Shown piece by piece: positions 28,382-39,700 of a stretch of 64,000 bases of DNA. Location: NCBI GenBank assembly GCA_002500745.1, contig DLST01000001.1, positions 124,001-188,000 of the forward strand. The letters are read 5' to 3'. Within the stretch, counting starts at the first letter, position 1, and each line of letters begins with the position of its first letter. This stretch comes from Sphingobacterium sp. UBA7855. Lineage in GTDB: Bacteria > Bacteroidota > Bacteroidia > Sphingobacteriales > Sphingobacteriaceae. The notes beneath the pieces are model-generated. The model saw only the letters and a list, made by a program, of their open reading frames with translations. It was not told where the DNA came from and did not search any database. The position numbers and the translations under genes are program-made.

Positions 28382-28879
28382 CTAAAAATTCTGCGAATCC
28401 GCAGAGGGGCCATAACTCGCTGGTAAAGGAATATCGTTGAGCCTATAATACACGCCTAATTGTGCTCTGTGATGTGTGATCTGATTTAATGCGTGGCGAA
28501 TCGCTTCATATTTGCTCCAACTTGCCAATATATGGCCGTCATTTTTAATTGCCCAGTTTCCGGCCAAGTCTAACTCTTGCGCTTTTTCTAAGGCGTCTAT
28601 TCCCGCATGGTATGCTTCGTCCAATTTTTTTAAAAGATCTTCGGATGTCGCTAGGCTTGTAGGGACGTAAGGAACTTTGGCAAAATCAAGTTCTGAAGTT
28701 TTTAAAACGGTACTTGGCCATTCAAAAACCTCGACTATGTGAGTTGCCAGACGCATCATTTTCATACTTTTCTGATGTGGTGCATACTCATTCTTTCCAA
28801 CCGGAAAAAGTGCGATAAAGTTTCTTGTAATTTGATACTCATTCGCTAACTCTGCTTTTAATTGTTGTAACGTATTCAT
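28382..28879 (-). CDS. DinB-family protein
   Basis: 165 residues forming a four-helix bundle. The putative metal-binding His triad is visible as THIVEVFEW (first His), and LNQITHHRAQLGVYYRL near the C-terminus, the usual DinB H-x3-H placement. DinB/YfiT-like proteins include thiol-dependent transferases and damage-inducible proteins; no specific reaction can be given. Monocistronic. Confidence 0.85.
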   Translation of the reverse strand: MNTLQQLKAELANEYQITRNFIALFPVGKNEYAPHQKSMKMMRLATHIVEVFEWPSTVLKTSELDFAKVPYVPTSLATSEDLLKKLDEAYHAGIDALEKAQELDLAGNWAIKNDGHILASWSKYEAIRHALNQITHHRAQLGVYYRLNDIPLPASYGPSADSQNF

Positions 28880-29188
28880 TTTTTTTTTGATTATGATTTA
28901 AAAATTTGATCCTACTTCCCATTGGGATATGAACAAAGATCAATCCAATGAGTGACAATAGTTTGTCAGCATAATCGCTGCCCCCGTTCGGGCGCTGTTG
29001 ATTTTTCTTCAGACACTGAAGTTGCAGCTTCGATTAAAGAGCGGTTGAAGTTGTATTTTTTCTTCATTTATGGAATAATGATATTCTCAGCATCCCTGCA
29101 CAAGAGTTGAAGTACTGGATGAAAGAATCTAGTGCTTGGGTTTAGTTAATTTTATTTATTTTTAAAAGAATTTAGCCAGTATCTAAAC
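28880..29188. other. Intergenic region before the macroglobulin gene
   Basis: No convincing gene. Two short open stretches in different frames (about 28985-29125 and 29055-29145) read like protein (VAASIKERLK; IPAQELKYWMKESSAWV then stop) and could be a frameshifted remnant, but no family was recognised. No clear promoter match was found. Confidence 0.35.
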
Positions 29189-32100
29189 ATGAAATGGAAA
29201 TCAATATTAGTATGCTTTTTAGCTGTGTTGTATGCTTCTGTACTTTGTGGACAATCGAGCTTATTCGATAGTCCACGCGGTTCTGCTGACTATTATATTT
29301 ATAAGCTAAGCCCTAAGATTTTAAAAAAGATTCATTTGGATGGAAGAAAATTCGATGAAGCCATGCTCAGCGATTTTATTGTAAAATATAAGGTTGGAGA
29401 CTCAAATCCGGTGTTACCACGTGGTAACTATGTAGAGGTCCGCGCTAATGGAACAGATCTCATGTATCGGGAGTTGATCAGCGATAACCTGTATGTCAAA
29501 ATTATTCCTGCGAAAGCTTTTGCGATTTGTCTATACGATTCTTTGGGAACGATTATAAAAGATGCGCAGGTAAAAGTGAACGGAAGTCGCATGTCACTCG
29601 ATAAAAAGTTCCATTATTATACAGCTGCCAATGCAAATACTGACGATATCGTCAGTATTGAACACCAGGGTGTCTATCATTATCTGACTGTAGAACGGGT
29701 CTGGCCCTATAAAGATAAGGTGTCATTATGGAAAAAAATCAGCAACAGCTGGCTCAGAACTCGGTTGAAAATTCAGCGGATCTTTCATAAAAAAGAAACT
29801 GGTGGTACAGAAAGCTTTATGGTTTTTAATAAACCGATGTATAAACCAAATGAGCAAGTTAAATTTAAAGCGTATCTGGAGAAAGCAAAATCGAAACCTT
29901 ACCGTGATTCTATCGTCGTACGTCTAACGGGAGGATATGGTTATGCGAAGGATACCATTTTGGCTCGCCTAGCGCCTTATCGTCCGGGCATGTATAATTT
30001 TGCATTTGATTTGAAGGGGTTGGGCCTTACTCTGGATAGAAATTATTGGATTTCTTTGGAATATCCGAAAACCAAACTAGTCTTGCATCGACAGCATTTC
30101 CGATATGAAGACTATGAACTAAAAAGTCTAAGCTTTACGATGACTTCTGAAAAGACAGATTATGCCAAAGGAGATAGTGTACGGCTGAAACTGAAAGCAG
30201 TAAATGAAAATGATATGCCCATATACGATGGGAAAGTCGATTTACAGGTGGTGGCTAGTCCAGTTTTGATACATACTTTAAAAGCCAATAAGGTCAATTT
30301 TATTCCAGATACATTATGGAAAAGAAGTGTTTCGCTTGCAGATGTGGCAGAAAAGGAGATTGTATTACCGGATTCAATTTTTCCGCCTGACATTGGTATT
30401 TCCTTTCGCGTTATTGGTACTTATTTAAGTTCGGATAATGAAAGAATAGCGCGAAGCCTTGATCTCCGGAGGCTCAACCGCGAAAAGGAAATCCGTGTTA
30501 CGGTCAAAGATGGACAAGCATCGCTGAACTATGTGGAAAAGGGCATTGAGCAACCAGCATCTGCTGAGCTCAAGATATTTGGAGAACATGATGAAGTGCT
30601 AAAGGCTGAAAATTTAAGTTTACCAAATCTGGTTTCAATACCTTGGCAGGCCAAAGAACTTGTTGTCAAATCGAATGGTTTTAGTAAAAGTGTTGATTTG
30701 GAGGAACAACAGCAGGTCCAACTAAATTATCAATTTTACCGCACTGTAGATTCGGTACTATTGCATGTCGGCAACCCTGCTAGTATTCCATTTTGGTATC
30801 AAGTTCATCGTGGTGGTCGTATGATTGCTGCAGGCTATGAAACCGAATTGAATCGCGCATTTTTAGCTCGTGGAAAAGAGGGGTACAGCTTGGAGATCAC
30901 CTACCTTTTTGGAGGAAAATCCAAAGTTATTCGTGAGGAATTGCCCTATGTGGAGAAAAATTTAAATTTGGAAGTTAATACCGCCACGACAGTATATCCG
31001 GGGCAGAAGGCTTTGTTTGAATTTTCTGTTACGGATAAGAAGGGCAAACCCTTGAAAGATGTCGATATTACAGCCTATGGTTTTACCTCAAAGTTTAAGT
31101 CAGCCTCGACGCCAAATGTTACCGTCGGTGGTCTGATGCGCAGGGCGGCGGTCGGGCAAAACCTTCATGTTAGTTTGGATGATGATGAAAAAGTTTATCA
31201 GGGAGCGCTGCAAGATTGGGTGAAATGGTCTAAAGTAATGCAGTTGGATACGATTCCCTTTTATCAATTCTTATATCCAGATGTCTATTTTCAGGAGTCT
31301 CTTCCACTGGATGCTGTTAAGAGTCAGGTATCCCCTTACATCGTGGTAAACGGTGCTGTGCAAGGTATTCATCTGGTTTGGATAGACGGTGTACTGACCT
31401 ATGCGAAGCAAGATCAGCAAAATAATCCTACTATTTTTGAGGTTGCTCCAGGGCAGCATGATTTTAGGTTTAGAACCAAGGATCGTGACATTCGGGTAGA
31501 GGGGTATTACGTTGAAAAGGGAAAAAAGGTCATTGTTTCCTTTAATGCTTCACGAGATACGATTGGTTTTGATTACCCCGACAAAGCATGGAGAAAGGGC
31601 CATATTTCGGTTCTTCGATTGCCAAAAGAGCAACAGGGTAAGCTTTTCGATAAAGAAGTGGCCGAATTGAAGCGACAGTTGATCACCGTGACCAACAATT
31701 TTGGAGCCTGGCAATTACCCAATAGTAATGTGCTGATCGAGCGACCAGCATATATCCAAACAGCTGGAGATCTCTATTACCTCAATCCGGTACAGCGAAC
31801 CGTTTACAATAATCGGTTGCGGACACAGGTTCCCGTTCCGCTGATGGCAGGGCCATTTCCAAGAACGGAAATGTACAATGGTGTATCCAAAATAGGTATG
31901 CTTATGGTAGATACAGCGAAAATTGGCCGGTTTGAAATTGAGGGCGGCTATCAATATAGCATCTATAAAAACTATCAAAAGCAAAAAAGCTGGGATGGTA
32001 ATCTTATCCGGCTGGATCTGTATGACTATAAACCAAGTTTAGATTTTCGGGAGAAAGTATGGTCGGTGGAGGATATCAAGGCAAATGTCGAGCAGCGTTT

Positions 32101-35100
32101 TAGGGAGACGATGCAAAACAGTGCTGGACTTGCACAGTTTGCTACGGTGAAAAGAGAACGTGAAGATGCTGGTTTTAAACTTAATTTAATGTTGGGCAAT
32201 GATGCTTCACAAAAAAGCATTCGACCTACATTAATCTTTATCGAACCGACGAATGTCGAAGAGCGGATGTATTTTAGGCTCTTTTACGGTGGACATCGAA
32301 CGTTTGAAGATCTTCCAGTCGGCGAGGTTACTTTGCATATTGTACAGGATGATTCAACTTCCTTTAGTTTGCCAGTCGAGCTCAAAGCCCATGGAATGAA
32401 TTATTTGAAACTAGACGCTATCCAATGGAGTAAGGCATCCCAGGCAGCCCGGTTAGCTTACAAACTCGTATGGGATGAAATTATTGTGCGTACCGTGGAC
32501 AATCCATTGCGGGATGCTATCCAGACTGGACAAGAAAACGATCTGCAGGGCTTAAAAATAGACCGGGAAGGCTTTAGCGCGAGAAGAAAGAGCAACACGG
32601 CTGCGCGGATCCTGGTTTATGACGGTGATACGCCTTTAATTGGCACTAAAGTGCTTGATCGGGCTACGAAAAAGCAATATTTTACCAGTTTTGACGGTAG
32701 TCTGGAAATTGAGCTCTCCAACGATAAAAATACGGTACTTGAGATCGTTGCATTAGGGTACAATACCGCTACAGTTAAAGTCTCCAGTGGCAAAGATTAT
32801 TTCGTGGAGTTAAAGCCAAGCGAAAATGAATTGGACGAAGTGATTGTGATGGGATATGGCGTCCAAAAAAGACAATCATTGCGTGCGGCAGCGAAATCGA
32901 TTGATGTTCAGATGGATGGCGTAACTACGGCTATGTTACAGGGTGCGGTAGCGGGAATTCGAATTCGTGGAGCTGCGAGCCCTTCCCCTAGCGATAAGCC
33001 GTTAATTTTAGTGGATGGGGTTCCTTTTGAGGGTGATATTTCAAGTATTGATCCTGCTAGCATCGCGTCATTTAATGTGATTAAAGACCAATCCATGCTT
33101 GCCCTATATGGTGCTCGTGCTGCCAATGGTGTAGTGATGGTTCAGCTGAAAGCCGGAACTGCCGCAGTAGCGAGGGGTGCGGCGGATATGCTCTATTTGG
33201 AATCTGGAAATACGCTGCGTGTAAACTTCCACGATGATGCATTCTGGCAGCCAAAGCTCACTACCGATGCTCAGGGAAGAGCTAATTTTGAAGCGACCTA
33301 TCCGGATGATATTACGAATTGGCGAACATTCTTTATTGCTAAAGGAGGTGAAAATTTCGCCGACATGAAAGAGCTAAATGTCAAATCCTTTAAAGCTGTT
33401 TCGGCACATCTGGCAACTCCCCGATTTGCCATCAGAGGTGACCAGTTTACAGCCATGGGACGGGTTGTTAATTATGTTAGCGATAGCTTACAGCTCGCGC
33501 GTACCATCAACAATGGGTTAACAACGCAGGAGGCAAAGTTAAAAATTGCGAAGTCCTATCGGGATCGTATATCGGTCATTGCCAATCAAGGTGACAGTAT
33601 TCAGCTGTCTTATTCGATCGGAATGTCCAACGGATATTTTGATGGTGAAAAACGAAGCATTCCGATATTTGAAAAGGGGCTTGAACAGCATGAAGGAGAT
33701 TTTAAAGTGCTCAACGGTACGGCAGAGTATGTGCTTAAAACTTCTCCGGCGCTAGGCGAGATCACCTTGCATGCCGAAGCAAATTCGCTGGAATTTTTAC
33801 AACGGGAAATCGAATCGATCGATCGTTACAAATTTCTTTGCAATGAACAGATGGCCTCCAAGTTAAGCGCATTGCTTTCGAAAAAGGTGCTAACTAAATT
33901 AATTGGAAAGCCCTTTACAGAGGATAAGAAAATAAGGGATCTCCTGAAAGAGTTACAGAAAAACAAAAATGCCAATCAGGGCTGGGGCTGGTGGAACAAG
34001 AGTGAAACTGTGACCTGGATCAGCAACTATGTGATCGGGGTACTGCTGGATGCGCGCGAAGCCGGATACCAGGTTGAGATCGATACGGAGAGCTATGCAG
34101 AACGTGAAAAGGCCCTATTGAAAAGCAGCTTGGCTTCGCTGGATTTTCTATTGGATAAAGATCAGCTTTACGGGGCCAAAGAGAATTTGTTTAGCTCCGT
34201 GCTATATCTACTCCGGTTGGATCCTAAAACCGATTACAAAAACTATTTCTTCGAAATTGATACAAAACTGAAAAGTAAAACCATCAAGGATAAACTGTTG
34301 AAATATCTCTTGATTTCAAAACTGGGTCTTAAAGATTCTCATGCGGCAGATACTATTCTTAAATACGCCTCAAAGACTATCTTAGGCGGGCTTTATTGGA
34401 CTTCTGGAACTACAACAGATCAGAAAGGCAAATTTTTTATGCGACCTACGGAGACCAATACTGAGAATACACTGTTGGCTTATCATGTCTTAAAATCAAT
34501 TGGTGGTCATGATTCGGATTTAGAAAATATCCGTAATTACTTTTTCGCGCAGCGGCAGCAGAACCAATGGTATAATATCTACGAATCTTCCCGTATCATA
34601 CGAAGTATTCTTCCTGATTTACTGAAAGAGGGTGAGTCCTTTCAGGCACCGGTAATGGTTATCAATGGCAAACGTATCACGACATTTCCGTATACGCAAA
34701 GCTTTATGTCGGATGAACAGATTAAAGTGCGGAAAGAAGGGACGGGGCCGGGGTTTGTGACAGCCTATCAACATTTTTGGAATCCAGATCCTGCCGTAGA
34801 AAAAGAAAAGGGGCTTGCCGTGACAACGCGTTTTAAGGACAATGGTGCTACGGTAGCGGCGCTCAAGGAAGGAAAGCCTGTAAAACTTGAAGCAAGCGTA
34901 ACGTTAACTGGTGAAGCGGAGTATGTGCAGATCGAAGTTTCGATACCGGCAGGATGTTCTTATGAAACCAAAACCAATGGATACTATAGAATCGAGGCGC
35001 ACCGAGAGCATTTCAAAGATCGTGTTGTCATTTTTTGCAACAAACTGGGGAAAGGTGCGCATACCTTTGAGATCGAACTTTTACCTCGTTATACCGGAAC

Positions 35101-35188
35101 TTATACAGTCAATCCAGCGAAGGCTGAATTAATGTATTTTCCGACATACTATGGAAACGATAAAATAAAAGAAATCGTGGTGGAGTAA
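29189..35188 (+). CDS. Alpha-2-macroglobulin-like protein with inserted SusC-type TonB-plug module
   Basis: 1999 residues. It has a signal peptide (1-22), an MG1-like start, an MG2 domain (about 205-300, FMVFNKPMYKPNEQVKFKAY), further beta-sandwich domains, then a carboxypeptidase-regulatory-like domain (about 1140-1212). A SusC-type plug (about 1216-1330) follows, with DEVIVMGYGVQKR and PLILVDGVPFEGDI. The A2M core follows (about 1340-1430, DDAFWQPKLTTDAQGRANFE), then an alpha/alpha toroid with a thioester-type motif Cys1551-Asn-Glu-Gln1554, and a C-terminal receptor-binding-like sandwich. There is no beta-barrel after the plug, so it is not a transporter. Bacterial macroglobulins trap proteases in the periplasm; why a plug is inserted is unknown. 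Similar fused proteins are known from Bacteroidota genomes but not characterised as far as I know. Monocistronic. Confidence 0.85.
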   Translation: MKWKSILVCFLAVLYASVLCGQSSLFDSPRGSADYYIYKLSPKILKKIHLDGRKFDEAMLSDFIVKYKVGDSNPVLPRGNYVEVRANGTDLMYRELISDNLYVKIIPAKAFAICLYDSLGTIIKDAQVKVNGSRMSLDKKFHYYTAANANTDDIVSIEHQGVYHYLTVERVWPYKDKVSLWKKISNSWLRTRLKIQRIFHKKETGGTESFMVFNKPMYKPNEQVKFKAYLEKAKSKPYRDSIVVRLTGGYGYAKDTILARLAPYRPGMYNFAFDLKGLGLTLDRNYWISLEYPKTKLVLHRQHFRYEDYELKSLSFTMTSEKTDYAKGDSVRLKLKAVNENDMPIYDGKVDLQVVASPVLIHTLKANKVNFIPDTLWKRSVSLADVAEKEIVLPDSIFPPDIGISFRVIGTYLSSDNERIARSLDLRRLNREKEIRVTVKDGQASLNYVEKGIEQPASAELKIFGEHDEVLKAENLSLPNLVSIPWQAKELVVKSNGFSKSVDLEEQQQVQLNYQFYRTVDSVLLHVGNPASIPFWYQVHRGGRMIAAGYETELNRAFLARGKEGYSLEITYLFGGKSKVIREELPYVEKNLNLEVNTATTVYPGQKALFEFSVTDKKGKPLKDVDITAYGFTSKFKSASTPNVTVGGLMRRAAVGQNLHVSLDDDEKVYQGALQDWVKWSKVMQLDTIPFYQFLYPDVYFQESLPLDAVKSQVSPYIVVNGAVQGIHLVWIDGVLTYAKQDQQNNPTIFEVAPGQHDFRFRTKDRDIRVEGYYVEKGKKVIVSFNASRDTIGFDYPDKAWRKGHISVLRLPKEQQGKLFDKEVAELKRQLITVTNNFGAWQLPNSNVLIERPAYIQTAGDLYYLNPVQRTVYNNRLRTQVPVPLMAGPFPRTEMYNGVSKIGMLMVDTAKIGRFEIEGGYQYSIYKNYQKQKSWDGNLIRLDLYDYKPSLDFREKVWSVEDIKANVEQRFRETMQNSAGLAQFATVKREREDAGFKLNLMLGNDASQKSIRPTLIFIEPTNVEERMYFRLFYGGHRTFEDLPVGEVTLHIVQDDSTSFSLPVELKAHGMNYLKLDAIQWSKASQAARLAYKLVWDEIIVRTVDNPLRDAIQTGQENDLQGLKIDREGFSARRKSNTAARILVYDGDTPLIGTKVLDRATKKQYFTSFDGSLEIELSNDKNTVLEIVALGYNTATVKVSSGKDYFVELKPSENELDEVIVMGYGVQKRQSLRAAAKSIDVQMDGVTTAMLQGAVAGIRIRGAASPSPSDKPLILVDGVPFEGDISSIDPASIASFNVIKDQSMLALYGARAANGVVMVQLKAGTAAVARGAADMLYLESGNTLRVNFHDDAFWQPKLTTDAQGRANFEATYPDDITNWRTFFIAKGGENFADMKELNVKSFKAVSAHLATPRFAIRGDQFTAMGRVVNYVSDSLQLARTINNGLTTQEAKLKIAKSYRDRISVIANQGDSIQLSYSIGMSNGYFDGEKRSIPIFEKGLEQHEGDFKVLNGTAEYVLKTSPALGEITLHAEANSLEFLQREIESIDRYKFLCNEQMASKLSALLSKKVLTKLIGKPFTEDKKIRDLLKELQKNKNANQGWGWWNKSETVTWISNYVIGVLLDAREAGYQVEIDTESYAEREKALLKSSLASLDFLLDKDQLYGAKENLFSSVLYLLRLDPKTDYKNYFFEIDTKLKSKTIKDKLLKYLLISKLGLKDSHAADTILKYASKTILGGLYWTSGTTTDQKGKFFMRPTETNTENTLLAYHVLKSIGGHDSDLENIRNYFFAQRQQNQWYNIYESSRIIRSILPDLLKEGESFQAPVMVINGKRITTFPYTQSFMSDEQIKVRKEGTGPGFVTAYQHFWNPDPAVEKEKGLAVTTRFKDNGATVAALKEGKPVKLEASVTLTGEAEYVQIEVSIPAGCSYETKTNGYYRIEAHREHFKDRVVIFCNKLGKGAHTFEIELLPRYTGTYTVNPAKAELMYFPTYYGNDKIKEIVVE

Positions 35189-35200
35189 ATATGCTTTTAC

Positions 35201-35234
35201 AAAAAAAAAGGGACTTATCACACGATAAGTCCCC
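35201..35234 (-). terminator. Terminator of the RND efflux operon
   Basis: GGGACTTATC / GATAAGTCCC with an ACAC loop. On the reverse strand it is followed by a nine-base U tract (A tract at 35201-35209 on the + strand). It also lies after the convergent macroglobulin gene. Confidence 0.85.
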
Positions 35235-35263
35235 AACATATAAAAACAAAAATAAAAAATGTG

Positions 35264-36703
35264 CTATTGATGATCCCATCCACCACCTAGGGATCTATAT
35301 ATCGCTACGCTCGCTTTGAGTTGGTTGACCTTCTTCTCCACGAGCTCAAATTTGGATTCCAGGGCATCGCGTTGCGTCAGCAGAACTTCCATATAATCTG
35401 CGCGGGCGTATTTAAAAAGGTCGTTGGAAATACCGATAGACTCATTTAATGCATCCACCTCCTTGGTCTTAATTTGTAGGCCATTCTCTAAGTTTTTAAT
35501 TTTAGAGAGCTGGTTGGCAACTTCAATATAAGCCGCCAGAATCGTCTGCTCATAATGGTAAACAGCCTGAACCTGACGTGCATTTGCGCTGTAATAAGCG
35601 GCTTTAATTGCCCGTTTGTTGATCAGAGGGGCGGTGAGTTCACCAACAAGGGAAGAAAGAAAAGATTCTGGCTTAATGAGATAAGTCGGATCAAAAGCTT
35701 GAAAACCTACTCCTGCCGCAATGTCCAAAGACGGGTAAAAGCGGGCTTTGGCCGATTTAATATCCAGTTTGGTTGCAGCAAGTTCATACTCCGCCTGCTT
35801 AATATCTGGCCTGTTCTCCAAGAGATCGGCCGGGATGCCTGCATAAACGGTTTGCGGAACAAGCTTATCAAATGATTGTTGATCCCTTTGAACCGGCTGC
35901 GGGAATCTTCCAACAAGGTAGTTTATTCTATTTTCTGTTTCTGTGATCTGCTGTTTGATGTCATACTGCATACCTTGGGTTTTCAATATCTGGGCTTCAA
36001 ATCTTTTGACGGCAAGCTTATTGGATCGTGCATTTTTCTTCAAGTCATTGACGACAGCCAGCGCATTGTTTTGAATCTTTACATTCTCATTGATAACCAG
36101 GAGTTCATTGTCGAGTGCAAGGAGTTCATAGTAGGAATCTGCAATTTCAGCGATCAGATGAGTGACCATAAAGTTTTTGCCTTCTACACTTGCAAAATAC
36201 CGCTGTAACTGAGCTTTCGTTGCGTTATGGAGTTTACCCCAGATATCTGTTTCCCATTGTGCTTGTACACCTACTCCAAAATCAAATAGCGGTTCAGGCA
36301 TTTCACGGCCGGGTTCGATTTCTGTATTCTTTTCCATCGCTCCAATGTTCGTGTAACGACTCACTTTGTCGACTCCGGCACCAACTTTTACACCAACAGA
36401 AGGTAGATATTCACCTTTTTTGGCACTTACCTCGTTTTGGGCAATTTGAATTTCCTGAAGCATAATATGTAGCTCCTGGTTGTTTGCCAATGCCTGCCCG
36501 ATGAGTACTTGTAAGTTGGGGTCCTTAAAATAGTTTTTCCAATTGATTTTTCCAGTATTCAAGGTGTCGCTTTCAGCATTACTATATTTCTCAGGTACGT
36601 TTTTATTTTCAGTACGTTGTTTTATTTCAAGTGGTTTGCAGGCCGCAAGACTAATCAAGAAAAGCGCGAAACCTGTATAGTGATATAATTTATTCTTATT
36701 CAT
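35264..36703 (-). CDS. TolC/NodT-type outer-membrane efflux lipoprotein
   Basis: 479 residues, lipobox ISLAACKP (Cys22). It has two outer-membrane efflux repeats with long coiled-coil helices (EIQIAQNEVSAKKGEYLPSV; ELAATKLDIKSAKARFYPSL) and the typical NRPDIKQAEYELAATKLD signature. It forms the outer-membrane exit duct of the tripartite pump. Third gene of the adaptor-pump-OMP operon; its start overlaps the end of the pump gene by 8 bases, suggesting translational coupling. Confidence 0.93.
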   Translation of the reverse strand: MNKNKLYHYTGFALFLISLAACKPLEIKQRTENKNVPEKYSNAESDTLNTGKINWKNYFKDPNLQVLIGQALANNQELHIMLQEIQIAQNEVSAKKGEYLPSVGVKVGAGVDKVSRYTNIGAMEKNTEIEPGREMPEPLFDFGVGVQAQWETDIWGKLHNATKAQLQRYFASVEGKNFMVTHLIAEIADSYYELLALDNELLVINENVKIQNNALAVVNDLKKNARSNKLAVKRFEAQILKTQGMQYDIKQQITETENRINYLVGRFPQPVQRDQQSFDKLVPQTVYAGIPADLLENRPDIKQAEYELAATKLDIKSAKARFYPSLDIAAGVGFQAFDPTYLIKPESFLSSLVGELTAPLINKRAIKAAYYSANARQVQAVYHYEQTILAAYIEVANQLSKIKNLENGLQIKTKEVDALNESIGISNDLFKYARADYMEVLLTQRDALESKFELVEKKVNQLKASVAIYRSLGGGWDHQ

Positions 36704-39700
36704 AATGTATCATGTCTTCGCTTAATGGTGAATCTTCTTCGGCTTGAATCATTTTTCTTCCGTCAGCCAATTTTGCAAAAATATAGTAGAGTCCGGGGAT
36801 CACGATAACGCCAAAGACCGTTCCGACGAGCATCCCCCCAAGTGCGGAAGCACCTATGGTGTGATTACCTATGGCACCAGCTCCGCTGGCAAATACGAGT
36901 GGAACAAGTCCAGCGATAAAAGCAAACGAGGTCATGAGAATAGGTCTGAAACGTGCTCGTGAGCCCTCAATTGCTGCCTCTAATATACTGTCGCCAGCTT
37001 GTCGCCTTTTCACGGCAAATTCCACAATGAGCACGGCATTTTTACCCAATAAACCAATAATCATAATCAGCCCGACCTGTGCATAGATGTCATTTTCAAG
37101 TCCCATAGCTTTTAAGAGGAAGAACGATCCAAATACACCAACTGGTAGCGATAACAATACCGCAAACGGGATGATGAAGCTTTCGTACTGCGCAGCAAGT
37201 ACAAGATAAACGAAAACTAAGACGACTAGAAAGACATAAATAGCTTCGTTTCCACGTTGTGCCTCATCGTAGGAGAGGCCTTCCCACGCCACCTTGTAGC
37301 CGTGCGGTAATGTCTGAACTGCGGTTTCGTTGATTGCCTGAATGGCATCGGCCGTTGTATATCCATTGGCCGGAAGCCCGCGGATGGCGGCTGAATTGTA
37401 CATATTGTAACGAGTAATCTCATTTGGTCCCTGTGTTTTTTTAAGGGTCATAAAGGCCGAATAAGGAACCATCTGATCATGATCGTTTTTGACGTATAGG
37501 TTCATGATATCCGAAGGTAACCTTCTAAATTCTGGTGATGATTGTACATAGACCTTGAAGAATTGACCAAAACGGATAAAGCCCTGTTCATAGGTACTAC
37601 CGATAAGGATATTGAGATTATCCATGGCTTTACCTATCGAGACTCCTTTCTGCATAGCCGCATTATTGTCAAAAACCAGTTCGTATTGCGGGTAGTTGGC
37701 GGCAAAGAAAGTAAAGACTCCAGTCAGTTCCTTACGTTTCTTGAGATTGGCGATAAATGCTTTATTCACTTTATCGAAATCTTGGTAATCGGTGGTTCTA
37801 TTGAGGTCGAGTAGGCGCATGGAGAAACCACCTGAAGAACCAAAACCCGGAACAGCAGGAGGTTCGAAGAACTCTACTGTGGCTCCTAAATTTTTAGATT
37901 TTTCTTCGAGTTCTTCCATGATCTCCTTCACTGAATGTTCACGTTCACCCCAGGTTTTGAGGTTGATAAGACAGGTTCCGGCATTCGATCCACGGCCTTC
38001 GGTCATGATTTCATAACCTGCCAGTGATGAGACAGATTCAACCCCATCTACCCCTTGACAAATCTTTTGGAGCTCTCTGGAAAGCTTGTTGGTTTGTTCG
38101 AGCGTTGATCCTGGAGGCGTCTGAATAATGGCATATATTGTACCTTGATCCTCACTCGGTATAAAACCTCCTGGTAGCGTTTTGTTAATGACGAAAATGC
38201 CGACACAGAAAGCGATTAAGATACCCCATGTCACCACTCTTCGGCTGGCAATTTTACGAAGTAAGGAGGCATATTTGCCGGTTATTTTATCGAAAGTTCG
38301 GTTAAAAACGTCAAGAGATTTAGTGAATACGTTTGATTTTTTTGGTTTACCGTGGTTATTTTTTAATAACATTGCGGCAAGCACAGGAGTAAGTGTTAAC
38401 GCGACTACGGCCGATATCACGATGGAACTTGCCATGGTAATTGAAAATTGACGGTAAAATGTTCCGACAGGACCTGTCATAAATGAAATGGGGATAAAAA
38501 CGGCTACCATAACAGCTGTAATGGCGATAATAGCACCTGCGATTTCGGCCATGACTTCTTTTACAGCACTGTACGGCGATATGGCACTTTCTTCCATTTT
38601 GGCATGTACGGCTTCAATGACTACAATGGCATTGTCTACGACAATCCCGATGGCAAGCACCAACGCAAACAAGGTCACTAAGTTGATCGACATGCCGAAC
38701 CATTGGATGACGAAGAATGTACCTATCAACGAAACGGGCACGGCGATAATCGGAATTAAAGTCGAACGCCAGTCGCCCAGGAAAATAAACACGACAATAG
38801 CAACTAAAATAAAAGCATCGCGTAGGGTATGCATCACCTGTTCGATCGAAGCATCCAGGAATTGGGATACGTCATAGCTGATTTTATAGTCTATACCTGG
38901 CGGAAAGTTTCCTTTCATTTCAGCAAGTTTGGCCTTTACATCTTTGATAACGTCATTGGCATTACTACCATAGTTCTGTTTCAACACGATCGAAGCCGAC
39001 GGATGCCCGTCCAAATTGGAATAGATATCAAAAAATTCACTCCCCAGTTCGACTTTAGCCACGTCTTTTAACTTGATGTTTTCACCGTCGCCGTTTGCGC
39101 GAACGATAATATTATCGTATTCTTCAGGTGTATTGTATTGTCCTTTATAGGTTAGGACATATTCGAGTGATTGCGCTGCAATACCCGAGCTTTGTCCCAG
39201 TCGACCGGGGCGTCCGATGATACTCTGTTCTCCTATTGCTTTCATCACTTCATCAACTGACAAGCTATAGGCGCGCATACGATCGGGATTTAACCAGACA
39301 CGCATGGCATATCTACGGCTACCCAAAATCTGCGATTTGGCGATACCATGGATACGATTGATTTCGGGAATGATATTTACTGTTGCATAATTGTATAGGA
39401 ACTTTTCGTCCATACTTTTATTTGTACTGTAGAGATTCACGTACATCAACATACTCGGCTGAATTGGATTAACGACGACCCCTTCCTTTTGGACAAGTTC
39501 AGGCAGAAGTGGCATCACCTGATCCACCCGGGTTTTGACCAATACGACGGCATCGTTGGGATTTGTGCCGGGGTCAAATACAACGTTTACGGTCGCTTCA
39601 CCTGCACTGGTTGCATCTGTGGCGATATAGCGCATTCCTTGTACACCGTTGATGGCATTCTCAAGGGTAATCAGTGACGATTTTACAAGTACATCCGCAC

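Noticed and set aside
28985..29150. Two short open stretches in different frames that look protein-like
   Set aside because: Would need a frameshift to join; no family recognised, so not called a pseudogene.
35555..39677. Several 60-130-residue + strand open frames across the RND operon
   Set aside because: All are antisense shadows of well-recognised pump genes.
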